Shown: positions 8,367 through 17,328, numbered from the stretch's first letter. The stretch is 64,000 nt of DNA from Humitalea rosea (GCF_003253705.1 NZ_QKYU01000003.1:1-64000); one strand, 5' to 3'. The notes: a model not told the origin generated them from the letters alone. Numbers and translations are program-made.

Positions 8367-9578
8367 TCAGACGGGCGCCGTCCGCAGCGTCCGCACCACC
8401 TCGTCGGTGGGGAAATACTTGGCGCCATCGGCGTAGCGCCAATCGGTCATGGTGCCGCGGCCATTGCGCAGCGCGGTCTTGCCGACGAAGGCGCCCAGCG
8501 TGGACTGATGGTCGATCGCGCGGAAGGTGACATCGCCGGTGCCGAAGCTGGTCGGGAAGGTCAGGCCGCGGAAGGTCGCGATCAGCGCCTCGGTCTCGAT
8601 CGCGCTGGTCTTGCGCAGCGCGGCCGCGATCGCCGTCACCGTATCCCGCGCCACCACCGAGCCGAGCTTGGGATCGGCATTCCACCGCGCCTTGTAGGCG
8701 GCGCGGAAGGCGGTGTGGGTGGGGTTGTCGATCTGCTCCCAGGGGTAGCCGGTGACGATCCAGCCCTCCGGCGCCTCATCGCCCAGGGGCTCCAGGTATT
8801 CCGGCTCGCCGGTCAGCACCGAGACGACGCTGCGGTGCTCGAACAGCCCACGGGTATTGCCCTGGCGGACGAAGTTGGTGAGGTCGGCGCCGAAGGTGAC
8901 GTTGAAGATCGCCTCCGGCCGCGCGCCCGCCAGCGCCTGCACCGTCGCACCTGCATCGATGCGGCCGAGGGCGGGGAACTGCTCCGCGACGAATTCCACA
9001 TCGGGCTTGGCGCGGGTCAGCAGCTCCTTGAACCAGCGCACCGAGGACTGGCCGTATTCGTAGTTCGGCGCGACCATGGCCCAGCGCCTGGCGGGCAGCT
9101 TGGCCGCCTCCTCCACCAGCATGGCGCATTGCATGTAGGTCGAGGGCCGCAGGCGGAAGGTGTAGCGATTGCCCCGCGCCCAGACCAAGGCATCGGTCAG
9201 CGGCTCGGAGGCGATGTAGAGCTTGCGGTTCTGGTTGGCGAAATCGCCGAGCGCCAGGCCGATGTTGGACAGGAAGCCACCGGCCAGCAGATCGACCTTC
9301 TCATTGTTGATCAGCTCGCCGGCATGGCGCACGGCGTCCTCGGGCTTGCCGCCATCGTCGCGGAAGATGGTCTCCAGCGGGCGGCCGTTGATGCCGCCGG
9401 CGGCGTTGATCTGCTCGACGGCCAGGATCCAGGAATTGCGGTAGGGCGCGAGGAAGGCGGGCTGGGAGGTGTAGGAATTGACCTCGCCGATCTTGATCGG
9501 CGCTCCGGCCTGCGCGCGCGCCAGCATCGGTGCTGCCAGCACCCCGGTCATCACCACACGTCGCGAAACACCGCTCAT
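8367..9578 (-). CDS. ABC transporter substrate-binding protein, Tat-type signal (LivK/Peripla_BP_6-like)
   Basis: The 403-residue protein begins at the ATG at 9578, with an AGGAGG-type ribosome site just upstream. The N-terminus carries SRRVVMTG, a twin-arginine export signal, then a hydrophobic stretch and a likely cleavage site after ARAQA. The mature part starts IKIGEVNSYTS and follows the periplasmic type-I binding fold of Liv-family receptors. It is first in the transporter operon. Tat export of a Liv receptor is common in proteobacterial paralogues that bind aromatic or carboxylic acids, which suits the neighbouring catabolic genes. The ligand cannot be read from the sequence. Confidence 0.88.
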   Translation of the reverse strand: MSGVSRRVVMTGVLAAPMLARAQAGAPIKIGEVNSYTSQPAFLAPYRNSWILAVEQINAAGGINGRPLETIFRDDGGKPEDAVRHAGELINNEKVDLLAGGFLSNIGLALGDFANQNRKLYIASEPLTDALVWARGNRYTFRLRPSTYMQCAMLVEEAAKLPARRWAMVAPNYEYGQSSVRWFKELLTRAKPDVEFVAEQFPALGRIDAGATVQALAGARPEAIFNVTFGADLTNFVRQGNTRGLFEHRSVVSVLTGEPEYLEPLGDEAPEGWIVTGYPWEQIDNPTHTAFRAAYKARWNADPKLGSVVARDTVTAIAAALRKTSAIETEALIATFRGLTFPTSFGTGDVTFRAIDHQSTLGAFVGKTALRNGRGTMTDWRYADGAKYFPTDEVVRTLRTAPV

Positions 9579-9679
9579 CAGAGCCTCCTTTGTCCAGCCG
9601 GCGCGGATGGGACCAGAGGATGGCGCGCAACGGAAGGGCCAAAGCGCAATTCCGTGCCGGTAACCTCTCCTGCCCCCCG

Positions 9680-10843
9680 TCAGTATCGGGCGAGACGCCC
9701 CGGCACCGCCGCGAGCGCCGCCTCGGCCGCATTGGCGAAGGCAAGGCGCAGATGCCGTTCGTTGCCCGGACCGAAGAAGGGGCCGGGCAGGGTCTGCAAT
9801 CCGTGCCGCGCGGCCAGGGCCTCCGCCGCGGCGAGGGCGTCCGGCGCGCCATCCGGCAGCCGCGTCCAGGCGAAATAGGCGCCCATGGCATCGATCCGCC
9901 ACTCCGGCACCGCCGCCATGGCGTCGCGGAACATCGCGGCCCGCCCGGCCATCAGCCTGGCATTGCCGGCCCGCCACTCGGCCAGCGCCGGCACCGCCCA
10001 GGCAAGCGCCGCCTGGCCGGGGCGGTTGGGACAGATCTGCAAGGTATCCAGCGACTTCAGCAGCGCCGCGCGAAAGGCGCCGCCGCCGAGGATCGCGCCC
10101 AGCCGCTGGCCCGGCACGCAATAGGCTTTGGAGAAGGAATAGAGATGCACGACGCCCTCCCGCCATTCCGGGTCGGCGAAGAGCCCATGCGCGGGGCCGG
10201 GGGCGAGGAAGTCGCGATAGGTCTCGTCCAGCACCAGCCAGACGCCCCGCTTGCGGCAGAGCGCCGCGAAGGTCGCGATCAGCGCCGGTGAGCACACCGC
10301 CCCGGTGGGGTTGTCCGGCGTCACCAGCACCAGGGCGCGGATCTGGGGATTGGCATCCAGGATCGCCGCTGCCCGGTCGGGGTCGGGCAGGAAGCCGTCC
10401 CCGGTGCGGCGGGGCAGGGGGACGCAGGGGATGCCCGCCATCTCCAGCGCCATGCGGTGGTTGAAGTACCAGGGCAGCGGCAGCATCACCGCCGCGCCGT
10501 CGCCGGCCAGCACCGAGGTCACCATATGGAAGGCGAGGTTGCAGCCGGCGGTGATGGCCACGTCATCGCTCGTGACCGTGGCGCCATAGGCGCGGGAGAT
10601 ATCGGCGGCCAAGGCCTCCCGCAGCGCCGGATCGCCATCGATCGGGCCGTAGCCCGCATTGGCGGCGCGCCCGGCCTCCTCGCCCAGCCGTGCCAGCAGC
10701 GCATCGGGCGGCGGGTAGCCCGGCACCGCCTGGGTCAGGTCGAGCACCGGCCCGGCCGCGCCGTCATAGCCCATGCCCCAGGCGCGGGCGGCGGGGATGG
10801 CGGGGGCTGCGGTGCGGGCGAGGCGGGGGGAGAGCGGCGGCAT
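9680..10843 (-). CDS. PLP-dependent class I/II aminotransferase
   Basis: This 387-residue fold-type I aminotransferase has the NPTG cofactor motif (TPDNPTG), the aspartate that pairs with the pyridine nitrogen (VLDETYRDF), the Schiff-base lysine in SFSKAY, and a C-terminal substrate-carboxylate arginine (HLRLAFAN). The amino donor and acceptor cannot be assigned. It stands alone in orientation with the DNA glycosylase behind it (50-base gap) and the transporter operon ahead (101 bases). A role linked to the Liv transporter is possible but not shown. Confidence 0.85.
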   Translation of the reverse strand: MPPLSPRLARTAAPAIPAARAWGMGYDGAAGPVLDLTQAVPGYPPPDALLARLGEEAGRAANAGYGPIDGDPALREALAADISRAYGATVTSDDVAITAGCNLAFHMVTSVLAGDGAAVMLPLPWYFNHRMALEMAGIPCVPLPRRTGDGFLPDPDRAAAILDANPQIRALVLVTPDNPTGAVCSPALIATFAALCRKRGVWLVLDETYRDFLAPGPAHGLFADPEWREGVVHLYSFSKAYCVPGQRLGAILGGGAFRAALLKSLDTLQICPNRPGQAALAWAVPALAEWRAGNARLMAGRAAMFRDAMAAVPEWRIDAMGAYFAWTRLPDGAPDALAAAEALAARHGLQTLPGPFFGPGNERHLRLAFANAAEAALAAVPGRLARY

Positions 10844-10893
10844 GCCGCCGTATTGTCACGCTGCCCCGGCGCTTGCCAGACGCGGCACATGGT

Positions 10894-11559
10894 TCAGGCC
10901 ACTTCTCCGGTCGGGCGCCCGCTGCGATGCCGCCACCAATGCCAGAGCAGCCGCGCCGCCACCCCGCGCCAGGGCGCCCAGCCCGCCGCCAGCACGGCCA
11001 GCGCCCGCGCATCGGGCCGCGCCGGCAGCCCCAGCAGATCCGTAGCCCCGGCGGCCAGCGCCACATCCCCGGCGGGGAAGATATCCGCGCGATCCTCGGC
11101 GAACAGCAGGTAGACGCTGGCCGTCCAGGGCCCGAGCCCGGGGATCGCCACCAGCGTCGCGATCGCCGCCGCATCCGGCGCTTGCGCGATGGCGGCAAAA
11201 TCCAGCCGTCCATCCAGGCAGGCGGCGGCAAGGGCCCGCGCATGGGAGACTTTCGGTCGCGACAGCCCGGCCGCGCGCAGCAGCGCCTCGTCCAGCGCCA
11301 GCAGCCCCAACGGATCCAATGCGCCGGGAATCGCCGCGACCCGGCCCCAGATCGCATTCGCCGCGGCATTGCTGATCAATTGCCCGCAGATCGTCCGCAA
11401 CAGCCCGGGAAAGCCGACGGGCCGGTTGCGCCAATCGAGCGGGCCGGCCGCGGGCAGGATGAGGGCGAAAGCGGGATGGGCCGCGCTCAAGGCCGCGATG
11501 TCGCGCAGCGCGGCGACGGGGATCTGGCGAGGCGGCGGAAGGGTGAGGGGAGTGCCCAT
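10894..11559 (-). CDS. DNA-3-methyladenine glycosylase II (AlkA-like, HhH-GPD)
   Basis: The 221-residue protein has the HhH-GPD base-excision fold. The helix-hairpin-helix is IPGLGPWTASVYLL and the catalytic aspartate follows in IFPAGDVALAAG, the position of the AlkA active-site Asp. It lacks the N-terminal AlkA extension, so it is a short form. It should excise alkylated purines from DNA. It is divergently placed from the two-component regulator across a 194-base gap. Confidence 0.88.
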   Translation of the reverse strand: MGTPLTLPPPRQIPVAALRDIAALSAAHPAFALILPAAGPLDWRNRPVGFPGLLRTICGQLISNAAANAIWGRVAAIPGALDPLGLLALDEALLRAAGLSRPKVSHARALAAACLDGRLDFAAIAQAPDAAAIATLVAIPGLGPWTASVYLLFAEDRADIFPAGDVALAAGATDLLGLPARPDARALAVLAAGWAPWRGVAARLLWHWWRHRSGRPTGEVA

Positions 11560-11678
11560 CCGCCGCCTCTACCCGACGCCGCCTCCGGGGGGGAGAGGTG
11601 GTTAGCGCCGGTAAAAGGATATCTGGTGATCCAGGCGCCGTTGGACAGGCATCCTTCGTCGTCGGAAAGCAACGTTGC

Positions 11679-11749
11679 GTAACGGCAGGGGCTGCGGCAA
11701 AGCCCTGTAACAACTCCACGGCGCGGGCCGCCCGGCTCGTGTATGTAAC
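11679..11749. promoter_or_regulatory. Three GTAAC repeats before the response regulator gene
   Basis: GTAAC occurs at 11679-11683, 11707-11711 and 11745-11749, all in the same direction, within 80 bases upstream of the response regulator start. OmpR-family regulators often bind direct repeats, so these may be sites for autoregulation or for the divergent glycosylase. The spacing (28 and 38 bases) is not a clean helical repeat, so this is only a suggestion. Confidence 0.25.
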
Positions 11750-11753
11750 TGGG

Positions 11754-12476
11754 ATGGACACCACCCCGCATATCCTGATTGTCGACGACGACCGGGAAAT
11801 CCGTGAACTCCTCTCGAAGTTCCTGGAACGCCAAGGTTTTCGCATCGCCGCCGCCCGCGATGCGCGGGAGGCACGCCGCCTCTGGCCGCTCGGCCGCTAC
11901 CACCTCGTGGTGCTGGACCTGATGCTGCCCGGCGAGTCGGGGCTGGATCTGGCCCGCTGGCTGCGCAGCCAGTCCGATGTCCCGATCGTGATGCTCACCG
12001 CGATGGGGGAGGAGACGGACCGCATCGTCGGCCTGGAACTCGGCGCCGATGATTACGTCGCCAAGCCGTTCAACCCGCGCGAATTGCTGGCGCGCATCCG
12101 CGCAGTGCTGCGCCGGGCCTCGGGCGAGGCCGCCTCGGCCAAGGAGCCGCCGGCCAAGGCGATCCACTTCGCCGGCTGGACCCTGGAACCCGGCCGCCGC
12201 CGCCTGCTGAACCCGGATGACGTCGAGGTGCCGCTGACGGGTGGCGAATACGAGCTGCTGACCGTGCTGGTCGAGCGCCCGAACCGGGTGCTGACGCGCG
12301 ACATGCTGATGGATCTGCTGCGCGGCCGGCAGGCCGGACCTTTCGATCGCGCAATTGATGTGGCCGTGTCACGCCTCAGGCGTAAGCTTGAGGATGATGG
12401 GCGCAATCCCACCCTCATCAAGACGGTGCGCGGCGGTGGCTATGTCCTGGCAGCAACTGTGGATCGGGCGGCATGA
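11754..12476 (+). CDS. OmpR-family response regulator
   Basis: The 240-residue regulator has a receiver domain (about 5-120) with the acidic pair in LIVDDDRE, phosphoacceptor D55 in VLDLMLPG, the conserved Thr in MLTAMG and the Lys in YVAKPFN. A winged-helix DNA-binding domain follows (about 140-235), ending KTVRGGGYVLAA. I chose the ATG at 11754 because the receiver begins straight after it; the frame stays open to 11598 but that stretch is not protein-like. The sensor kinase gene follows at once, forming an EnvZ/OmpR-type pair. Confidence 0.92.
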   Translation: MDTTPHILIVDDDREIRELLSKFLERQGFRIAAARDAREARRLWPLGRYHLVVLDLMLPGESGLDLARWLRSQSDVPIVMLTAMGEETDRIVGLELGADDYVAKPFNPRELLARIRAVLRRASGEAASAKEPPAKAIHFAGWTLEPGRRRLLNPDDVEVPLTGGEYELLTVLVERPNRVLTRDMLMDLLRGRQAGPFDRAIDVAVSRLRRKLEDDGRNPTLIKTVRGGGYVLAATVDRAA

Positions 12477-12486
12477 GCCCGGCCTC

Positions 12487-13833
12487 GTGAGTTGGCTGTC
12501 CCGCCGGCTGGTGCCGGCGAGTCTGGCGGGGCGGACGGCTCTCGTGCTGGTGCTCGGGTTGATGGTGGTGCAGGCGGCGGGTCTGACCATCCATGCCCTG
12601 GATCGCGTCGATCTGCAGCGCCTCGGCCAGGCGCGGGAAGTCTCCTCCCGCATCTTCGGGCTCTGGCGCAGCGTCGTGCTGGCGGCGCCGGACCGGCGCG
12701 AGGCGGTGCTCGCCGATATCGAACTGCCCCTTGGCCTGGTCGCCGCTTTGGATGCGCGCCCGATCGTGCGCCCAGGGATGCCGGCCCCGCCCTTGCCCGC
12801 GGTCCGGATGTTTCGGCTGGAGGTGATGCTGGCCGCCCCCCCGCGCTTCCGGCCGCGCGAGGTGCTGCTGGCCGCGACCCCGCAGGTCGATGGGATGCTG
12901 ATCGCCTTCCGCCTGCCGGAGGGCGAGTGGCTCAACATGATCGTGCATCTGCCGCCGCCGCGCCCCTGGCATTCGGAGACCTTCCTCTCCGCCTTCGCGG
13001 TGATGACCATCGCCGCGGTGCTGATGGCGCTCTGGGCGACGCGGCGGCTGACGCGGCCGGTGGTCGATCTGGCCCGCGCTGCCGAGCGCCTGGGCCGCGA
13101 CGTGAACGCCCCGCCGCTGCCCGAGGACGGCCCGCGCGAGGTCGGCATGGCCGCGCGCGCCTTCAACACCATGGCGAGCCGCATCCGGCGCTTTGTCGGC
13201 GACCGTACCCAGTTGCTGGCCGCGATCGGGCATGATTTGCGCACCCCGATCACCCGCCTGCGGCTGCGCGCCGAGTTCATGGAAGATGACGAGCAGCGCC
13301 GGAAGATGCTCTCCGACCTCGACGAGATGGAGGCGATGATCACCGCCACCCTCGCCTTCGCCCGCGACGATGCGGCGACGGAGCCTTCGGTGGCGCTGGA
13401 TCTCGCGGCCCTGGCCCGAACCGTGCTGGATGAGGCGGCCGATGCCCGGCCGGAACTGGCGGATAGCCTGGACTACCAGGGGCCGGAGCGGCTGACGGTC
13501 CGGGTTCGGCCGGTGGCGCTGAAGCGCGCGTTGGCCAATCTGGTCGGCAATGCCATGGCCTATGGCGGGGCCGCCCGCATCCGCCTGTCGCTGCCGTCCA
13601 AGGGGCTGGTGCGGCTCGCGGTGGAAGACGACGGGCCCGGGATTCCGGAGGACCAGATGGAGGCCATGTTCCAGCCCTTCCGCCGCATGGAAAGCAGCCG
13701 CAATCGCGAGACCGGCGGCGTCGGGCTGGGCCTGCCGATCGCGCGCAACATCTTCCGGGCGCATGGCGGCGACATCACGCTCGCCAACCGGCCGGAAGGT
13801 GGCCTGGTGGCGATGGGCAGCCTGCCAGCTTAG
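12487..13833 (+). CDS. EnvZ-like sensor histidine kinase
   Basis: The 448-residue kinase begins at a GTG 10 bases after the regulator stop; an ATG at 12442 overlapping the regulator is an alternative. One membrane segment lies near residues 15-35 and another near 165-185, with a periplasmic sensing region between. HAMP follows, then the H-box GHDLRTPITRLRLR with the phosphorylated His at about 249, the N box, and the G boxes DDGPGIP and GGVGLGLPIA. The layout matches EnvZ-type kinases that phosphorylate the OmpR-family partner encoded upstream. The stimulus is unknown. Confidence 0.9.
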   Translation: MSWLSRRLVPASLAGRTALVLVLGLMVVQAAGLTIHALDRVDLQRLGQAREVSSRIFGLWRSVVLAAPDRREAVLADIELPLGLVAALDARPIVRPGMPAPPLPAVRMFRLEVMLAAPPRFRPREVLLAATPQVDGMLIAFRLPEGEWLNMIVHLPPPRPWHSETFLSAFAVMTIAAVLMALWATRRLTRPVVDLARAAERLGRDVNAPPLPEDGPREVGMAARAFNTMASRIRRFVGDRTQLLAAIGHDLRTPITRLRLRAEFMEDDEQRRKMLSDLDEMEAMITATLAFARDDAATEPSVALDLAALARTVLDEAADARPELADSLDYQGPERLTVRVRPVALKRALANLVGNAMAYGGAARIRLSLPSKGLVRLAVEDDGPGIPEDQMEAMFQPFRRMESSRNRETGGVGLGLPIARNIFRAHGGDITLANRPEGGLVAMGSLPA

Positions 13834-13857
13834 AGGCCGATCCAGGCGCCGCTTGGC

Positions 13858-14208
13858 TCAGCGATTTTCGTTGTCACGGATGGAAGGCGCTCCCTTCACG
13901 TCGTGCAGCTTGCCGAAATGGCTTTCGAGCAAGCTGCGCAGCTTCTTCGCGGCGCCCACGCAGGCCTCGTCGACCGTCGCGGCCTCATGGGTGACGGCCA
14001 GCGGCTGCTGGTGCACCGGGCGGGCTTCCATCATGCAGCGCTTGTCGCGCTGACCGGACTTGCCGGCGTTTTCATCACTGATGTGGACCTCTACGCGGGT
14101 CAGGTGATCGCTGAACTGCGCCAGCGTCGCTGTCACCACGGCCTCCACGCCGGCGGTCATCGCCTCGCTGCCTTCAATGCTCTCATCGGTATTCACTTGG
14201 ATCTGCAT
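13858..14208 (-). CDS. HPF/RaiA-like ribosome-associated protein
   Basis: The 116-residue protein starts at an ATG with an AGGAGCT site 6 bases upstream, opening MQIQVNTDESI. The fold pattern is that of the sigma-54 modulation / S30AE family: an early strand, a helix, then VVTATLAQFSDHLTRVEVHISDE. The family binds the ribosome decoding region under stress or starvation. This is the short form without the dimerising tail. The frame is open further upstream, but that part lies in AT-rich sequence and looks non-coding. Confidence 0.72.
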   Translation of the reverse strand: MQIQVNTDESIEGSEAMTAGVEAVVTATLAQFSDHLTRVEVHISDENAGKSGQRDKRCMMEARPVHQQPLAVTHEAATVDEACVGAAKKLRSLLESHFGKLHDVKGAPSIRDNENR

Positions 14209-14534
14209 GGGGAAGCTCCTTGGCACGGTGGAAGGTTGTCCCGAAGGTGCGTTGTCCATGGTGTGCACATAATGCGCCAGATCAAAATCGGTTGCATTTT
14301 TCAATTTTTATCTGAAATACTTTGTGATTCAGAACAATTCTTGTCTTCCGCGAACACTCACGGGAACCACAGGAGGACAATGGCCAGATAAATTCTGATT
14401 CGTCTTTTCGAATACGTCATCAGATCGCCCATTGTGTCTCGTCGTTCAAGACCAAACGATCGACTCCCTACAAGACCGCCTGCCAATAGGCGGCGATGAC
14501 TCGCACATTGAACAATTCATAGACTCCACAGGAC
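14209..14534. other. AT-rich intergenic gap with orphan ribosome-binding site
   Basis: These 326 bases have no recognisable gene and are clearly richer in A and T than the surroundings. They should carry the promoter of the HPF-like gene. A strong AGGAGG at 14371-14376 sits 3 bases before an ATG at 14380, but that frame closes after three codons (Met-Ala-Arg-stop). The nonamer GAACAATTC occurs at 14332-14340 and again at 14510-14518. A frame without a good start is open from 14399 to the stop at 14552-14554. This could be a decayed gene, a leader peptide or a small RNA locus. Confidence 0.4.
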
Positions 14535-15302
14535 CTAAAGCGGGAAGGGCCTAGCCGCGCCGCGGGTCAGATGGCCCTCCGCCATCGCCCCGCTCGCGGG
14601 GCAGCGGCCGTGGTGGTAGTCGCGCTGCCAGCCGGCGGCGGCGGCCTCGCTTCCCGGCACCTTCAGCGCGGTATTGAAAGCATCCCGCCCGAGGCGCCAG
14701 GCGGTATGGGCGGCCAGCAGCGCCGGGTCATCGGCCAGCCGCCGCACCTCGGGCTCGGTCGCGCCCAGGCGGTGGCGGTCGATCGGCATCATCCAGCAGA
14801 CCGCCTCCCCGGGCCGGAAGCTGACCACGGCATGCGGCCGGGTGAATCGCCAGTTCATGGTGAAGGTCATCGGCGACCAATCCGTCTCGACCAGTCCCGA
14901 GAGCGGCATGATCCCGTCCCGTACCGCATTGGGCGGGCCCGAGACCCAGAGCGCGACCCCGGGATCGGTACGGAACAGCGCATCGACATGAAAGGTCAGC
15001 ACCCCGGCGCCGAAATGCGCGAGGGGCAGCGGGCGGCCCGACGTCTCCGGCTGGTGGCGCCGGATCACCACGTCCTGCGGCTGGTCGCCGCCATTCCACC
15101 AGGCATCGAAGCCGACACCGCCCACGATCTCCCAGCCATGGGCGTTGGCCATGGTCAGCGGCAGGCAGCGATTGGCGAAACGCCGGGGCGAGGCCTCCAT
15201 CCAATCGCGCCGGGGGGAGGCGGGACGCAGCGCCGGCAGCGGGTGGCCGAGGTCATAGGCGATGATCCGCGGGCCGGGCGGCGGGGTCTCGGCGTCAGGC
15301 AT
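14535..15302 (-). CDS. DUF6065 family protein
   Basis: The 255-residue protein matches the pattern I associate with DUF6065: an early IIAYDLGHP segment, then WMEASPRRFANRCLPL, MANAHGWEI and a DAWWNGG motif, and later a PIDRHR segment. No function is known for the family. There is no signal peptide or membrane segment. I chose the ATG at 15302; an extension to 15362 is open but weakly protein-like. It is divergent from the DUF4189 gene and not evidently part of an operon. Confidence 0.65.
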   Translation of the reverse strand: MPDAETPPPGPRIIAYDLGHPLPALRPASPRRDWMEASPRRFANRCLPLTMANAHGWEIVGGVGFDAWWNGGDQPQDVVIRRHQPETSGRPLPLAHFGAGVLTFHVDALFRTDPGVALWVSGPPNAVRDGIMPLSGLVETDWSPMTFTMNWRFTRPHAVVSFRPGEAVCWMMPIDRHRLGATEPEVRRLADDPALLAAHTAWRLGRDAFNTALKVPGSEAAAAGWQRDYHHGRCPASGAMAEGHLTRGAARPFPL

Positions 15303-15384
15303 GTTCGCGTCCTGCGAGTAAAGTGAGCGGCCCATGCATTGCAGCACAGACATGTGAACCACTCCTCAACTGCAAGCTGCAATT

Positions 15385-15828
15385 ATGGACGTCGAAATGC
15401 CTCGCAATTTGCAACTCATCCTAATTCTCCCGGGCCTATTCTTGTCGGCTTCGTCGCTGGCCCAGGAGGAACCGCTTCTCTTTACGCAGCCGGGCTGGGC
15501 GGTCGCCTATCTCGCGCCCGCCCCCAGCGCCGGCTGGGGCATCGCTGCCGGGCGGCTGGACCGCGAGGCAGCGCATCGGCGAGCCGAGGCGCTCTGCATC
15601 GCCCGCTCCGGCGGGGTGGCGTGCCGGCTGGTCGCGGAACTGCGGGCGCAGTGCCTCGCGGTGGCCCAGGCGCCGCTGCTGGGCGATGACCAGGGGCGGG
15701 TGGCCTTCGGCACCGTCGCCGGCGCCGCCGAGCGCGTCGATGCCGAGACCCAGGCCATTGCCACCTGCCAGATGCGGCTGCCCGGCCGGCTCTGCCGTAT
15801 CGTGGAAAGCAGCTGCGCCGGGGGCTGA
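15385..15828 (+). CDS. Secreted DUF4189-like protein
   Basis: The 147-residue protein has an N-terminal signal peptide (hydrophobic stretch near 9-24, cleavage likely after SSLAQ). The rest resembles DUF4189: WGIAAGRLDREAAHRRAEALC, followed by regularly spaced cysteines (C70, C80, C90, C128, C137, C143 approximately) that probably form disulfides. An ATG at 15397 is an alternative start. The family is of unknown function and is exported to the periplasm. The next gene converges on it with a 10-base gap. Confidence 0.7.
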   Translation: MDVEMPRNLQLILILPGLFLSASSLAQEEPLLFTQPGWAVAYLAPAPSAGWGIAAGRLDREAAHRRAEALCIARSGGVACRLVAELRAQCLAVAQAPLLGDDQGRVAFGTVAGAAERVDAETQAIATCQMRLPGRLCRIVESSCAGG

Positions 15829-15838
15829 CCCGACCCTG

Positions 15839-16276
15839 TCAGCCCAGCCGAAACCGGGCCTCTGCGATCACGCGCAGGGCCTCGTCCCATAGCGGCGGCA
15901 GCGCGTCGGGGGCGAAGAAGGCCGCCTCGGTCACGTCGCCGCCGGGGCATGGCTCGCCCGCCCGCCAAAGGGCGCAGAAATCGACGATGGTGTAGTGGAA
16001 GCGGATCCGCCCCTCCGCATCCGGCGTGATGGCATCGACCACCGCGGCGAGGTGGAGCGGGCCGGCGGTGATCCCGGTTTCCTCGGCCAGTTCGCGACGG
16101 GCGGCGGCCTCAGCCGTCTCACCCAGGCGCTGCGCGCCGCCGGGGATGGACCATTCGCCGAGGCGGGGCGGACGCCCGCGGCGGACCAGCAGCACATCCG
16201 CGCCACGCAGCACCACGCAGCCGATGCCGACCAGGGGCCGGGCGGGATAGTCCCGCCCGGGGCGGGCGTCGCTCAA
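15839..16276 (-). CDS. Nudix hydrolase
   Basis: This 145-residue protein has a complete Nudix box, GGAQRLGETAEAAARRELAEET, with the metal-binding REL-EE core. The likely start is a TTG at 16276 overlapping the DUF4340 stop as TTGA; the longer ATG frame runs into that gene. Strand and overlap make it the last gene of the Gld-like operon. The substrate, a nucleoside diphosphate derivative, cannot be assigned. Divalent metal would be needed. Confidence 0.88.
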   Translation of the reverse strand: MSDARPGRDYPARPLVGIGCVVLRGADVLLVRRGRPPRLGEWSIPGGAQRLGETAEAAARRELAEETGITAGPLHLAAVVDAITPDAEGRIRFHYTIVDFCALWRAGEPCPGGDVTEAAFFAPDALPPLWDEALRVIAEARFRLG

Positions 16277-17328
16277 CGCGGCGCGGTGGGCACGGCGGGG
16301 GCCGGCTGGGGGGCGGGTTCGGGCGCGCGCACCAGCTCGGAGAGGCGTGGGAAAAAGGCCTTCTCCTTCCACGCCCCGACCTGATAGGCCCAGCCACGCC
16401 AGCGCGCGTTCAGCCGCGCCGCCTCGTCATCGCCGCTGGCCGAGAGGGTGATCCAGATGTTTTCCGCATCCCGCCGCCCACGCACGGTGACGCCGAGCCC
16501 GTCCGTATAGGTCAGCGCGGCCTCACCCACCGCCTCGCCCTTGTTGTCGGCCTCGGCGCGGACATCGGTGAAGGTCAGGAACTCCATGGCGCGGCCGACC
16601 TCGTCCAGCGCGCCTTCGTCGGCGGGGCCGGCATTGGCGGGAATCGCAATATGCAACGCGCTATCCGGCTCGGCGCCATGCAGCAGCTCGATCGAGCCAT
16701 CCGCCGGGCGGTTGGTCAGCACCCGACGCAGCCGGTCATGGGTGAGGTTGGCGATGTCGCGGTCGATCCACAGGTTCAGGTCGGAATCGACCGGCAGCCG
16801 GCCCTCGGCCAGCCAGGCCTGAGCCTCGCCGGGGCGGCGGACGTAGATCGTCTCCGGCACCTGCGCACCCGCGAGCCCGCCCTGGGTCCGCATCCGGCGA
16901 CGGCCCAGCACCAGCTCGGCGATCACGCCGCCGGTGCCATCCAGCAGCCGCAGCAGCTGCGAGGTGGCACCCGGTGCCGCCGGGTCCTCGACGCCGAGGC
17001 GCGAGAGCAGCTCGGCATTGGCGGTGCGCGGCTCGGTCAGGCGCAGCTCGGTCAGCCCGACCAGGATTTCGCGCACCTTCTCGCCGCGCGCCGGGTAGTT
17101 GCCCTTCTCGGGCAGCACCCAGCGATCGGTGCCGAGGCGGGCGATGGCGAGCGTCGAATCGCCGCGCCTGATCTCGATCCGCATCACCCCGGCAAGCTTG
17201 GGGGCGAGGCCGGGGAAGGCCAGGGTCGGGCCCGGCGGCGGCGGCGGGGCGCCCGGCGTCAGCACCAAAGCGGCAAGGCCGGTCACCGCGGCGGTGCCGC
17301 CGAGGACCAGGAGCGTGCGGCGCTGCAT
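16273..17328 (-). CDS. DUF4340 domain protein
   Basis: The 351-residue protein has one N-terminal membrane anchor (RTLLVLGGTAAVTGLAALVL) followed by a Pro-rich stretch and a long extracytoplasmic part typical of DUF4340. It has the repeated strand pattern ADNKGEAVGEAALTYTDG and WRGWAYQVGAWKEKAF near the C-terminus. The ATG at 17328 overlaps the GldG-like stop as ATGA. DUF4340 proteins commonly follow GldG-like genes outside the Bacteroidota, so this is the fourth part of one envelope ABC system of unknown cargo. Confidence 0.8.
   Translation of the reverse strand: MQRRTLLVLGGTAAVTGLAALVLTPGAPPPPPGPTLAFPGLAPKLAGVMRIEIRRGDSTLAIARLGTDRWVLPEKGNYPARGEKVREILVGLTELRLTEPRTANAELLSRLGVEDPAAPGATSQLLRLLDGTGGVIAELVLGRRRMRTQGGLAGAQVPETIYVRRPGEAQAWLAEGRLPVDSDLNLWIDRDIANLTHDRLRRVLTNRPADGSIELLHGAEPDSALHIAIPANAGPADEGALDEVGRAMEFLTFTDVRAEADNKGEAVGEAALTYTDGLGVTVRGRRDAENIWITLSASGDDEAARLNARWRGWAYQVGAWKEKAFFPRLSELVRAPEPAPQPAPAVPTAPR

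Noticed and set aside
7677-9878. A 733-codon + strand frame over the binding-protein gene
   Set aside because: It is a shadow of the - strand transporter genes.
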